Assembly: GCA_002716065.1 (NCBI GenBank) | Contig: PAZE01000018.1 | Span: forward strand, 1-54,067 | Length of the DNA: 54,067 nucleotides | Source: Crocinitomicaceae bacterium | GTDB taxonomy: Bacteria; Bacteroidota; Bacteroidia; Flavobacteriales_D; Parvicellaceae | Direction of reading: 5' to 3' | Part shown: piece after piece, positions 17,452 through 25,152 of the stretch | How positions within the stretch are numbered: position 1 is the first letter of the stretch | Layout of the letters: the number at the start of each line of letters is the position of its first letter | Position numbers and translations under genes: made by a program | The notes under the pieces: model-generated | Seen by the model: the letters and a program-made list of their open reading frames with translations, nothing else | Database searches by the model: none | Told to the model about the DNA's origin: nothing

Positions 17452-19680
17452 TTGAAAAAAGTTTTTTTTCTTCTAACTACCCTAGTCTCCATTAGCCTAT
17501 CTGCACAGCAATTAAAGGGTACAGTATCAGATATGGATTCAGGAAACGGGATTCCTTTTGCTAAGATTTATTGTTTGGAAACTCAAAATGGGGCTACTGC
17601 GGACAGCTTGGGAAATTGGGTTTTATATAATGTTGTCGACAACCAAATGACGCTTCAAGTTACAGCTGCAGATTACGATAGCAAAATTATTAATGTTGAA
17701 GATGCCAGCTCTAGTATTTCAATCAAATTGAACTCCGCTCATATTCATTTAGATGAAGTTATTATATCTACAACAGATTCTAAGCTTCAGCGCTACAGCA
17801 CATTTCCTGTAGATTCAAGAAAGATTGCCGACTTAAACAAAATTGAGAAAACCAACCTTGTTGATGCACTTACCAATATGCCTGGAATTTATAACCAGTC
17901 TACTGGAAACGGAATAGCAAAACCTGTAATTAGAGGCCTTACAGGAATGCGTGTGCTTACCTCTTTAAATGGATTGCGTATTGAAAATCAACAATGGGGA
18001 GCAGATCATGGGTTTGCATTATTTAACCTTGGAATTGGTCGAGTTGAAGTAATTAAAGGTCCTAGCTCATTAATTTACGGTGCTGATGCACTTGGTGGTG
18101 TCATCTATCTTGCTGATGAGCCCTATGCTAATGCTAATGAATCAGAGCTATCCTTTGGTTCAAAGTTAGAAACAAATTCTATGGCAACAGTTAATAACCT
18201 TTCCTACAAAACCTCTAAAAACAACCTACGATTTGCGGTCTATGGGGGGTACTTTAACAGGGCGAATTACCGAGTTCCTGGAAATCAGTTTGTTCTGAAT
18301 TCTAAAAACAGCGGAGGTTCTGTAAAAACTGCCATTGGTTACAATAAAAAAAACTGGATTACCAATCTAAGATATCAGATGCTTTTCTTTCAAAATGGAC
18401 TTCCAGGACACACGCATGATGCTAACCCAGATGTTTCGAGTTTTTTAGGGGACAATCAAACTAGAAACTATACCATTCCTGCGCAAATAATTATGAATCA
18501 TTTAGCGCAATGGGAGAACAAATTTTATTTTAAAAACGATGAGGTAATTGCCCAAGTTGGATTCACCTCTAATGATCTTAAAGAGTATGGAGAGAGTCTT
18601 TTTAATCCTGGTATTGACATGACATTACAAAATTACTCTTACAACGTTCGTTGGAAACATCAATTTAACGACAAGTTTGAGCTTGTTACTGGTTCACAAG
18701 GGATGTTTCAAAGCAATTCAAATTCCCTGTCCGCTGAAGAAATATTGGTCAGAGATGCAAATTTTGTTGACCTAGGTGCCTTTTCTTTACTGAAAGGAAC
18801 ATTTGGCACTTGGAACGTTCAGGCTGGGGCAAGGTTCGATCAGCGTAGTGTTGAAACACTTGATACAACTAACTTTGATAAATCTTTTAGCGGTGTTAAC
18901 TTTTCTGCTGGAATTTCTAAATCTTCAGAAAATTTTACCGCAAGACTAAATGCTTCTTCTGGGTTTAGACCTCCACATATTTCTGAATTGCTTGCCAATG
19001 GGGTTCACCATGCTACTATGCAATACCTAGTAGGAGACATTAATCTAGAATCTGAAAGAGCCAACCAAATTGATTTATATTTTGGAACTCACTTTGATCA
19101 TCTGGAAATTGTCATTAATCCATTTATCAACCAAATCAACAACTACGTTTACAAGAGCCCCACCAATTCAACTGATTCCACATCTGGATTGGCAATTTTT
19201 GACATTCGTCAAACTGATGCCCTTCTTTCTGGCGGAGATATTGCCGTACATTATCATCCGCACATTGCTCACTGGTTGCACTTAGAAAGTAATTTTTCAT
19301 TGCTAAATGCCGAAGATCTTTCTGAAAACTCACTTCCTTTTACTCCTCAAAACAGACTAAACAATATTATTAAAGTAGATTTCAAAGGAGAAAAAAAACT
19401 AAAGATTAATAATTTATCTGCTCAATACGTCTACTTTTTTGAGCAAAACAACGTTGCCTCTTACGAGACTTCTAGTGATGCGTACCAGCTAATTAATTTA
19501 GGATGCTCTGGCTCATATACTGGCAAGCACAAAATAGATTTTTCATTTGGGGTAAATAATTTATTTAACATTGAATACATTGACCATTTATCTAGATTAA
19601 AGCCTTATGAAATACCCAATCCTGGAAGAAACTTTTATGTAAAAATTAATCTTTTACTTTCCAAGAAAAAAGGTAACTAA
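17452..19680 (+). CDS. TonB-dependent outer-membrane receptor, ZnuD-like
   Basis: The 742-residue receptor starts at TTG with signal peptide KKVFFLLTTLVSISLSA. A carboxypeptidase-regulatory-like domain (about 20-95) is typical of Bacteroidota receptors. The plug (about 105-220) includes RVEVIKGPSSLIYGADALGG, and a beta-barrel follows. Two features point to the ZnuD-type zinc receptor group: a His-rich loop GHTHD (319-323) and ELLANGVHHAT (512-522), which resembles the ELYAHGKHVAT stretch of neisserial ZnuD. Upstream is a palindromic operator, and downstream are a Cys/His-rich lipoprotein and a Fur-family regulator. Zinc as the substrate is inferred; heme or copper are alternatives. Confidence 0.88.
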   Translation: MKKVFFLLTTLVSISLSAQQLKGTVSDMDSGNGIPFAKIYCLETQNGATADSLGNWVLYNVVDNQMTLQVTAADYDSKIINVEDASSSISIKLNSAHIHLDEVIISTTDSKLQRYSTFPVDSRKIADLNKIEKTNLVDALTNMPGIYNQSTGNGIAKPVIRGLTGMRVLTSLNGLRIENQQWGADHGFALFNLGIGRVEVIKGPSSLIYGADALGGVIYLADEPYANANESELSFGSKLETNSMATVNNLSYKTSKNNLRFAVYGGYFNRANYRVPGNQFVLNSKNSGGSVKTAIGYNKKNWITNLRYQMLFFQNGLPGHTHDANPDVSSFLGDNQTRNYTIPAQIIMNHLAQWENKFYFKNDEVIAQVGFTSNDLKEYGESLFNPGIDMTLQNYSYNVRWKHQFNDKFELVTGSQGMFQSNSNSLSAEEILVRDANFVDLGAFSLLKGTFGTWNVQAGARFDQRSVETLDTTNFDKSFSGVNFSAGISKSSENFTARLNASSGFRPPHISELLANGVHHATMQYLVGDINLESERANQIDLYFGTHFDHLEIVINPFINQINNYVYKSPTNSTDSTSGLAIFDIRQTDALLSGGDIAVHYHPHIAHWLHLESNFSLLNAEDLSENSLPFTPQNRLNNIIKVDFKGEKKLKINNLSAQYVYFFEQNNVASYETSSDAYQLINLGCSGSYTGKHKIDFSFGVNNLFNIEYIDHLSRLKPYEIPNPGRNFYVKINLLLSKKKGN

Positions 19681-19688
19681 ATGATTTG

Positions 19689-19751
19689 TTTGAAAAAATC
19701 ATAGTGGGTTCTGTGATTTTTTCAAATTATAACTTAATTTTTAAGAACCCA
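19689..19751 (+). promoter_or_regulatory. Predicted H-type pseudoknot between receptor and mini-lipoprotein
   Basis: Stem 1 is 13 perfect base pairs (19689-19701 with 19714-19726). Its 12-base loop holds TGGGTTCT (19705-19712), which is complementary over 8 bases to AGAACCCA (19744-19751). The loops of 3, 1 and 17 bases can span the two stems, so both may coexist as a pseudoknot. The second stem alone, followed by ATTTTTA, would resemble a terminator. It ends 16 bases before the ATG of the next gene, so it may control that gene, or it may simply attenuate transcription after the receptor. Confidence 0.55.
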
Positions 19752-19767
19752 TTTTTAAAAAAAAACA

Positions 19768-19983
19768 ATGAAAAAAGTAGCAATTTTTTTAGGTGCTGTA
19801 GCTGTTTTTGGCTTAAGCGCATGCAACAAATGCCATGATTGTCACTATGATAGTCCTAATGGAGAAGTAGAACTAGGTGAATACTGCGGTGACGATGCTG
19901 AAGCATTAGAAGCTAGCGGATACGTTGATCCATCTGACACTACAGGAACTGTTTACACTGTTCACTGCGGAGAAGATCATTAA
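19768..19983 (+). CDS. Small Cys/His-rich lipoprotein
   Basis: The 71-residue protein has lipobox LSAC with Cys19. The mature part is only about 52 residues, but it carries four Cys (22, 25, 40, 67) and four His (23, 26, 66, 71) arranged as CHDCH, EYCGDD and VHCGEDH. A metal site or two disulfides are likely. It lies between a ZnuD-like receptor and a Fur/Zur-family gene, so a surface zinc-binding role is an attractive inference. It has its own strong terminator. I know no named function for it. Confidence 0.85.
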   Translation: MKKVAIFLGAVAVFGLSACNKCHDCHYDSPNGEVELGEYCGDDAEALEASGYVDPSDTTGTVYTVHCGEDH

Positions 19984-20001
19984 TCAGTAAATTGATTAGA
20001 C

Positions 20002-20039
20002 AGTCATCTTAGCTCATTTTGCTAAGATGACTTTTTTTT
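20002..20039 (+). terminator. Rho-independent terminator
   Basis: A 12-bp perfect stem (AGTCATCTTAGC at 20002-20013, GCTAAGATGACT at 20021-20032) with a 7-base loop is followed by eight T. It lies 18 bases after the mini-lipoprotein stop and separates it from the Fur-family gene. Confidence 0.93.
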
Positions 20040-20090
20040 GCGTTAAACTTTAGCTTGATTTCCTTGCTAAAATTTAATTCCTTTGTTTAT

Positions 20091-20516
20091 ATGAATACTA
20101 CTCAAATAAGAGAATTACTTCAAAAAAGAAAATTAAAAGCTACTACTACACGAATTAACTTATTGAGTAAAATGAGTAACTACGGCTCTGCGATGAGTCA
20201 TTCGTCCATTCAACAAAAGATGTCTCCAGTAGATCGAGTTACCCTCTACAGAACAATAGAAGCACTAAAAGAAAAAGGGGTTATTCATAAAGCATACCAA
20301 GACAACAATGAAATCTATTACGCTATATGTGATATAGACTGTTCCAAACAGCATCGCTGTCACGAACACATTCATTTTAAATGCACAGTTTGCGAAACCA
20401 TTCACTGCGAAGAGGTAGAAAATACCATAGAAATTTCACTGCCTAATTACAAAATCAATAAAGTTTCTATAAATGTTGAAGGCCTTTGTGAGACATGTAA
20501 TAAACAACAGTACTGA
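20091..20516 (+). CDS. Fur-family metalloregulator, probably Zur
   Basis: The 141-residue repressor has a winged-helix DNA-binding part (KATTTRINLLSKM, then VDRVTLYRTIEALKEKGVIHK) followed by a dimer/metal domain. Structural zinc ligands are CTVC (98-101) and CETC (133-136). A His/Cys-rich sensory segment, CDIDCSKQHRCHEHIHF, spans 80-96. ATG 20091 was chosen over TTG 20055 because the extra residues do not fit the family start. It probably represses the upstream receptor through the palindrome at 17398. Zinc specificity is inferred from context only. Confidence 0.88.
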   Translation: MNTTQIRELLQKRKLKATTTRINLLSKMSNYGSAMSHSSIQQKMSPVDRVTLYRTIEALKEKGVIHKAYQDNNEIYYAICDIDCSKQHRCHEHIHFKCTVCETIHCEEVENTIEISLPNYKINKVSINVEGLCETCNKQQY

Positions 20517-20537
20517 GACTAAGACTAATAATTAATA

Positions 20538-20981
20538 CTATAATTTATCAAATGAAATTATAGTCATTTCTGTGCCGGCTCCTTGAACCGAAGCTCCCCC
20601 AGCCTGTGAACTACCTACAGGGTTCATTAAGGTCATTTCTGATTTTGTTAATGTATTAATAGCAAAATCAAGAGTGTCTATAGTAATCATAAAACCGGTT
20701 GACGCACCTGAATTTTCAGATAATGTATAAGTACTAGTTTCAACAAGGTTTAAAGATCCGCTGTAAGTAGTAGTAACATTACAGGTGTTTCCCGATTCAC
20801 AAGACTGAAAATCCACAACCATATTGTTTTGTCCCAAAAGGTCGGTTGTTCCTCCGCTAGAATTATGAAATACATAAGAGCTTACATTCCATTGTCCAGA
20901 AATTCTTTTTAGTGTTTTCTTCTCTTTATTGCATGAAATAAGTATGAATAAAGCAAGAATTGAAATCAATATTTTTTTCAT
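20538..20981 (-). CDS. Small exported lipoprotein, lipocalin-like
   Basis: The 147-residue protein has signal peptide KKILISILALFILISC with lipid-attachment Cys17. The start of the mature part, LKRISGQWNVSSYVF, resembles lipocalin-like Bacteroidota lipoproteins that begin with a G-x-W motif. The rest is rich in Ser, Thr and Gly and probably folds as beta-strands. A CESGNTC pair may form a disulfide. It is convergent with the Fur-family gene. Its function is unknown. Confidence 0.75.
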   Translation of the reverse strand: MKKILISILALFILISCNKEKKTLKRISGQWNVSSYVFHNSSGGTTDLLGQNNMVVDFQSCESGNTCNVTTTYSGSLNLVETSTYTLSENSGASTGFMITIDTLDFAINTLTKSEMTLMNPVGSSQAGGASVQGAGTEMTIISFDKL

Positions 20982-21074
20982 AATAATTGGTTTAATTACA
21001 TATCAATTTAATTAAAATTAACTTATTGTCCAATTTTTAAATCCATACCTTAGTTTTAAAATTTACTAAATGAA

Positions 21075-21686
21075 ATGGATTTTGAAAGAAAATATCACTG
21101 GGAAAATATATATAAAACTAAAGCCCCTAATCAAGTTAGCTGGACCCAGATAGTACCTACTATCTCTCTTAATTTTATTCGTAATTGCAAACTAGATAAA
21201 TCCGCACAAATCATTGATGTGGGGGCAGGAGATAGCAAACTGGTAGATTATCTTTTAGCCGATGGATTTGAAAACATTACTGTTCTTGATATTTCTGAAA
21301 AGGCCCTTGAGAAGGCGCAAAAACGCCTTGGTAAAAAAGCTGAACAAGTAAACTGGATTCCCTGTGATATAACCACATTTAAACCAGAAAAACCATATGA
21401 TCTTTGGCACGATAGAGCAGCCTTTCACTTTTTAACTTCTGATGAGCAAATCAAAAAATACCAGACTATAGCAAAAACATGGGTAAAAGGGTACATGGTA
21501 ATTGGCACTTTTTCAACCAATGGCCCAACAAAATGTAGTGGATTAGAAATAAAACAATACAATAAAGAATTATTAAAAGGTGTTTTTAAAAATGAATTTA
21601 ATATAATTGAAAGCGAACAAGAAAATCACATCACCCCTTTTAATACCTCTCAAAATTTTATTTTCTGTAGCTTTAAAAAAAAATAA
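21075..21686 (+). CDS. Class I SAM-dependent methyltransferase
   Basis: A 203-residue cytosolic enzyme with motif I IIDVGAGDSKLVDYLL (about 45-60), motif II ITVLDIS, and a post-motif FLTSDEQIKKY helix. The N-terminus FERKYHWENIYKTKAPNQVSW is characteristic of a group of small-molecule methyltransferases related to thiopurine or tellurite-type enzymes. The DLWHDRAAFHFL block contains the usual motif IV residues. The substrate is unknown. The Tag gene follows after a 5-base gap. Confidence 0.87.
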   Translation: MDFERKYHWENIYKTKAPNQVSWTQIVPTISLNFIRNCKLDKSAQIIDVGAGDSKLVDYLLADGFENITVLDISEKALEKAQKRLGKKAEQVNWIPCDITTFKPEKPYDLWHDRAAFHFLTSDEQIKKYQTIAKTWVKGYMVIGTFSTNGPTKCSGLEIKQYNKELLKGVFKNEFNIIESEQENHITPFNTSQNFIFCSFKKK

Positions 21687-21691
21687 ATCGT

Positions 21692-22234
21692 TTGGAAAAA
21701 CCTTCTACATATTGTGACTATGTTTCTGGACTTGCTAAAAATAACATCAACCGAATTTACCACGACACACAGTATGGTTTTCCAGTAACTTGCGATAATG
21801 AGCTTTTCGGAAGGTTAATTTTAGAAATCAACCAAGCAGGATTATCTTGGACAACTATACTTAATAAGCAAGAAAATTTCAGAAAAGCCTTCAGTAATTT
21901 TAACATAACTAAAATAGCTTCTTTTAAAGAAAAGCAAATTGCCGAATTACTCAACAACAAAGGAATTATTAGAAATAAGCTAAAAATTAACGCAGTTATT
22001 TACAACGCAAATCAAGTTATAGCCCTACAAAAAGAGCACGGATCATTTAAAAAATGGCTAGACAAAAACCATCCTAATTCCTTACCATATTGGGTAAAGA
22101 TTTTTAAGCAAACCTTTAAATTCACTGGAGGAGAAATTACAAGAGAATTTCTAACCAGTACAGGGTATCTTAAAGGAGCGCATATTCCCTCTTGTCCTAT
22201 TTACCAAAAACTTTTAGCTGTAAATAATCCTTAA
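21692..22234 (+). CDS. tag: DNA-3-methyladenine glycosylase I
   Basis: The enzyme removes 3-methyladenine from alkylated DNA in base-excision repair. The 180 residues match the family length. The zinc-snap ligands are visible: Cys8, His in IYHDTQYGFP, and His/Cys in GAHIPSCP near the end. The active-site block NELFGRLILEINQAGLSWTTIL contains the conserved Glu. The start is TTG 21692, since no ATG precedes the first zinc ligand. It forms a two-gene unit with the methyltransferase. Confidence 0.93.
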   Translation: MEKPSTYCDYVSGLAKNNINRIYHDTQYGFPVTCDNELFGRLILEINQAGLSWTTILNKQENFRKAFSNFNITKIASFKEKQIAELLNNKGIIRNKLKINAVIYNANQVIALQKEHGSFKKWLDKNHPNSLPYWVKIFKQTFKFTGGEITREFLTSTGYLKGAHIPSCPIYQKLLAVNNP

Positions 22235-22263
22235 GCATTCGAAACTATTCCTATTTTTAGGTT

Positions 22264-22659
22264 ATGAAAATTCAATCTCAACTTCGATGTATCTTGCTAT
22301 GGCTAATTTTAATCATTACAATGATTCTTCATTTCAACTACCATATTGGCGAACTATTTTATGGTATTGATGTAGCAAGAGAAAATGCTGATGGTACTGT
22401 ACCAATTGGCACACACCTAATTCGAAACGTATTCTACCATTTACCTATTGTATGGATTCTTCTTCTTATGCTTACGGACACTAAAATTATTCGTTTTGGT
22501 TTATTTGCAATAGCTCTACTATATACCCTTTCTCATTTAATGCATTTAATTGGAGAGATGAAAAATCCAGATCTTTCTCAGGGCCCGTTATTGTTTCTTA
22601 CCTTGTTGGTTTCGATACTTCTTTGCAAAGAGCATTTTAAATATTTAAAATCAAATTAA
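22264..22659 (+). CDS. Small polytopic membrane protein
   Basis: The 131-residue protein has four predicted membrane helices: residues 9-25, 55-74, 77-95 and 104-120. A short polar loop, YGIDVARENADGTVPIGTH, lies between the first two. The family is not recognised. It starts 29 bases after tag on the same strand and may share its transcript. It is the last intact gene before a decayed region. Confidence 0.7.
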   Translation: MKIQSQLRCILLWLILIITMILHFNYHIGELFYGIDVARENADGTVPIGTHLIRNVFYHLPIVWILLLMLTDTKIIRFGLFAIALLYTLSHLMHLIGEMKNPDLSQGPLLFLTLLVSILLCKEHFKYLKSN

Positions 22660-22769
22660 CAACATAAATCTTCTTGAAAAGAGCGATAAATAGTTGTTTT
22701 AAATGTCTTTTCCCAGATATTTTCACTAACTAAATGTGCTTACTTAACTTTATTTATTGTCCATTAGTT

Positions 22770-22907
22770 CTAATGTAATATGATGTGCTTCACTTCTACA
22801 ACACTTAAATTAGCATCAAGTATTTGTATATAATACAAACCATTTGAACCAAACTGACTAATGTCAATGGTAAAGATTTGTTGATTTACAGGTGAACTAA
22901 ACACAGG
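22770..22907 (-). pseudogene. Orphan C-terminal fragment of a T9SS-sorted protein
   Basis: In one minus-strand frame, 45 codons between an upstream stop (22910-22908) and TAG 22772-22770 read like the end of a type A T9SS sorting domain, with FTIDISQFGSNGLYYIQIL followed by a Val/Ile-rich strand and a terminal Leu-His. No start codon or catalytic domain precedes it, so this is a gene remnant. It occupies most of the 326-base gap between 22660 and 22985. The rest of that gap holds the palindrome at 22914 and no other gene. Confidence 0.65.
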
Positions 22908-22913
22908 TCAAAC

Positions 22914-22930
22914 ATTTTATGACATAAAAT
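22914..22930. repeat. 17-bp perfect palindrome, operator candidate
   Basis: ATTTTATGACATAAAAT is an 8+1+8 perfect inverted repeat. Its right arm runs into AAAATTTG, a one-mismatch TAnnTTTG -7 element, about 55 bases before the MORN gene start. The overlap suggests a repressor site, but the regulator is unknown. Confidence 0.5.
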
Positions 22931-22985
22931 TTGCACATATATATCTATTTGTTTTTAAACATTATAATAATTACTTTAAAAGAAA

Positions 22986-23693
22986 ATGAAATCGTTTCTA
23001 ACCTTCATATTAGTTTTTTTTCTAAGCTTTTCCTATTACATAAATAGCCAAACTTTTCTTTCAAGAGAGCAAGAAGGTTATGAAGTTTATCACAGATGTT
23101 GTTTGGAGGAGTTATTTTGCGTAGAATATCTTCCAATTTCTGACACTATTAATTTTGAAAAAGGTTCCGATCAATGGTTTTACAGTAGAGATATAAAAGT
23201 TGATTCCCTTTATGATAAAGACTCTAGTAGGTTTTATGCCATAGATGATGAAGGCAATAAATTTGTTCCAGACATAGACACTGATCTTGATTATATTGCT
23301 GATGATAACGGTTATGGATGGCTTAGTAAAAAAGGGTTTATCAAAAACAATACATTTGTTGTTTACACAATTAATTCTGGAACAGCATATGCTAAAATTG
23401 GAGTTACACCTGATTATATTTCATCTTGTTCAAGAGAGAAAATAGATGATTGTTGGAGTATAGATTATAACACATTTTTAGATGAAACTCCAGACACCTC
23501 AAATATTTGGGAAATCGAAGAGCATAAACCTATTGACGGTATTCCTCATGGTGAATACAAAGAGTGGAGTTTAAGTGAAAAAGGAGCATATTTTTTAAAT
23601 TGTAAAGGAAGGTACAATGAAGGCGAAAAATATGGTACCTGGGAGTATTATGATGAAGATGGTAATTTAACTCAGACACAAAATCATCACTAA
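22986..23693 (+). CDS. Exported MORN-repeat protein, probably truncated by frameshift
   Basis: The 235-residue product has a signal peptide (KSFLTFILVFFLSFSYYINSQ) and an acidic middle domain without recognised motifs. At the end come MORN_2/YwqK-type repeats, such as HGEYKEWS and RYNEGEKYGTWEYYDEDGN. The frame stops just after one repeat, but more repeats of the same type (SGLLHGKWDHGD, NGKPHGVW) continue in the +1 frame from 23671. A single frameshift near 23670-23693 would join them. The family is often labelled YwqK antitoxin by annotation pipelines, but a toxin-antitoxin role is not supported here. Confidence 0.65.
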   Translation: MKSFLTFILVFFLSFSYYINSQTFLSREQEGYEVYHRCCLEELFCVEYLPISDTINFEKGSDQWFYSRDIKVDSLYDKDSSRFYAIDDEGNKFVPDIDTDLDYIADDNGYGWLSKKGFIKNNTFVVYTINSGTAYAKIGVTPDYISSCSREKIDDCWSIDYNTFLDETPDTSNIWEIEEHKPIDGIPHGEYKEWSLSEKGAYFLNCKGRYNEGEKYGTWEYYDEDGNLTQTQNHH

Positions 23694-23997
23694 ATATTAT
23701 AAAAAAGTAAAGTATAAGTCACTTGACTCTGTAAACACTACTTTACATAAAAAATTAACTGGCTCAATTAAAATACCTATTTTGGGGATATCTTATTCCT
23801 ACAAAAGTGGTTTACTACATGGCAAATGGGATCATGGAGATATTATTCTTGGTGGGCAATTTGTAAGTGGGGAATTTATCAATGGTAAACCACATGGAGT
23901 ATGGTTATAACATAACATGGATGAAGGCTATATAAAAATAGAATACATTTATAATCATGGCTCTCTTAAGTCAATTTGCCGTTATAATTTTGATTGA
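23671..23997 (+). pseudogene. Downstream part of the broken MORN-repeat gene
   Basis: This frame has no start codon. It opens after a stop at 23668-23670, reads MORN-type repeats (YKSGLLHGKWDHGDIILGG, then FINGKPHGVWL), meets TAA at 23908-23910, and continues in the same frame for 28 more sensible codons (HNMDEGYIKIEYIYNHGS) to TGA 23995-23997. Tyr (TAT or TAC) is the expected codon at the internal TAA. It is best explained as the 3' part of the gene at 22986, with one frameshift and one nonsense change. Confidence 0.7.
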
Positions 23998-24004
23998 AAC
24001 ATGA

Positions 24005-24151
24005 GAACATTACCAAGTGGAGGCTTCACCTTCAGCTAGATTAAGGTTTATTGAAGGGTGTTTAAAATACATTCTACCTACAATTACAGTTGATAGTGAG
24101 CTAGATGAAATCATAGTGGAATTAGAACAAATCAAAGATGTCCAAACATAG
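24005..24151 (+). pseudogene. Start-less ORF fragment, possibly phage-derived
   Basis: 48 codons run from just after a TGA (24002-24004) to TAG 24149-24151, and none is ATG. The frame includes ASPSARLRFIEGCLKYILPT and ends in an acidic helix. Its tail overlaps the start of the ORF at 24138 by 14 bases, an arrangement common in phage gene blocks. The family is not recognised. The 444 bases between 23694 and 24137 hold only this and the MORN remnant. Confidence 0.4.
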
Positions 24152-24362
24152 GATTAATAGGATTAGAGAACTACTAGATGAACTTAATTCAATTAGGGAG
24201 CAAGTTATAGTTAGTAAAATATTTTACACTAATGGAGTTGATTATTTTGATGACAGAAACAAGACTATTAAGATTAGTAGGGAGTATATTAATGAGTTCT
24301 ATGAAATGGAAAGATTAAGGAGAAAGGTTAAGAAGGTCATTCCAATAATTGTAAAGCTTTGA
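24138..24362 (+). CDS. Small basic helical protein of accessory origin
   Basis: The 74-residue protein is rich in Arg, Lys, Glu and Ile and is probably a long helix pair (INRIRELLDELNSIREQVI, then INEFYEMERLRRKVKKVI). It has no signal peptide. It uses AGG for Arg at least five times, unlike the core genes around it, which suggests foreign origin. It overlaps the fragment at 24005. The function is unknown; a small phage-type protein is possible. Confidence 0.5.
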   Translation: MSKHRINRIRELLDELNSIREQVIVSKIFYTNGVDYFDDRNKTIKISREYINEFYEMERLRRKVKKVIPIIVKL

Positions 24363-24403
24363 AACTTTTTCTATCTTGAGAAAAACACTTAAAACTTAAT
24401 ATT

Positions 24404-24835
24404 ATGAATGCTTTATATGTGATTTTAGGAATTTCTTCTTTGGCTCTTTCAGTTTTTTTTGGAATACAAATAAGAAAATCAGGAATTGAAATCAAAAATG
24501 ATAAATTAAAGATGGCTGGTAATTTGTGGTTAATAATGAATGGAATATCAATTATTACTTCATTAATTATAATAGTTCCAATGTTAGGTTTAGAAAATCC
24601 ATTTAAATGGAAACCAACTGTTTGTAATTGTTATGAATTAGAAAAAGAAGCAGAAAAAATAGCTCAAGACTTTGATAGTCTTTCAGGTTTAAAAGAATAT
24701 TTTATGGGTGATAAAATCAGAAAAAATCTTCAAGAAGTTATGTCAAAGTCTTCTGATTGCCTTGATTTAGCTAGGGAAATAGGAATTGAAGTAGGTAAAT
24801 GGGAACAAGCTGAAGACTTTAAAGAATGTAATTAG
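24404..24835 (+). CDS. Two-helix membrane protein with Cys-containing tail
   Basis: The 143-residue protein has two hydrophobic helices (residues 3-21 and 41-65). An acidic helical C-terminal half carries a CNCYELEKEAEKIAQDF segment and two more Cys (SSDCLDL, FKECN). Four Cys in a soluble tail may bind metal or form disulfides. It lies in the accessory segment between phage-like small ORFs. The family is not recognised. Confidence 0.6.
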   Translation: MNALYVILGISSLALSVFFGIQIRKSGIEIKNDKLKMAGNLWLIMNGISIITSLIIIVPMLGLENPFKWKPTVCNCYELEKEAEKIAQDFDSLSGLKEYFMGDKIRKNLQEVMSKSSDCLDLAREIGIEVGKWEQAEDFKECN

Positions 24836-24873
24836 CTACAGTAAGAATTTAGATTAAATAACATAGAATAACT

Positions 24874-25152
24874 ATGCCATTTCAGAAGGGTAATAAATAT
24901 GGAAAAGGTAGACCTCCAAAGTCTGAGAATAAACTTTCACAGGAGAATAAGAAGTTTCTTAATGATTTACTGTTCAATCCTAAACAACTGAGAGAGGACT
25001 TCAACAATCTAGACATTAATGGTAGAATGGAGTTTAGATGTAGAATGGCAAAGTATATAATGCCAGAACAGAAACAACTAGAGGTTAATGAAACTAAATC
25101 AGCTTCAATAGATTTTAAAAGATTGATTTCTAATATTAAGGCTATTGATTAG
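24874..25152 (+). CDS. DUF5681-like phage/mobile-element protein
   Basis: The 92-residue protein begins with PFQKGNKYGKGRPPKSENK, the basic GN-x-x-G-x-G-R-P signature found in DUF5681 proteins and in small-terminase-like genes of phages and integrative elements. The helical remainder includes GRMEFRCRMAKYIMPEQK. It suggests that the segment between 22.7 and 25.5 kb derives from a mobile element. Its end overlaps the convergent lipoprotein gene by 11 bases. Confidence 0.65.
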   Translation: MPFQKGNKYGKGRPPKSENKLSQENKKFLNDLLFNPKQLREDFNNLDINGRMEFRCRMAKYIMPEQKQLEVNETKSASIDFKRLISNIKAID

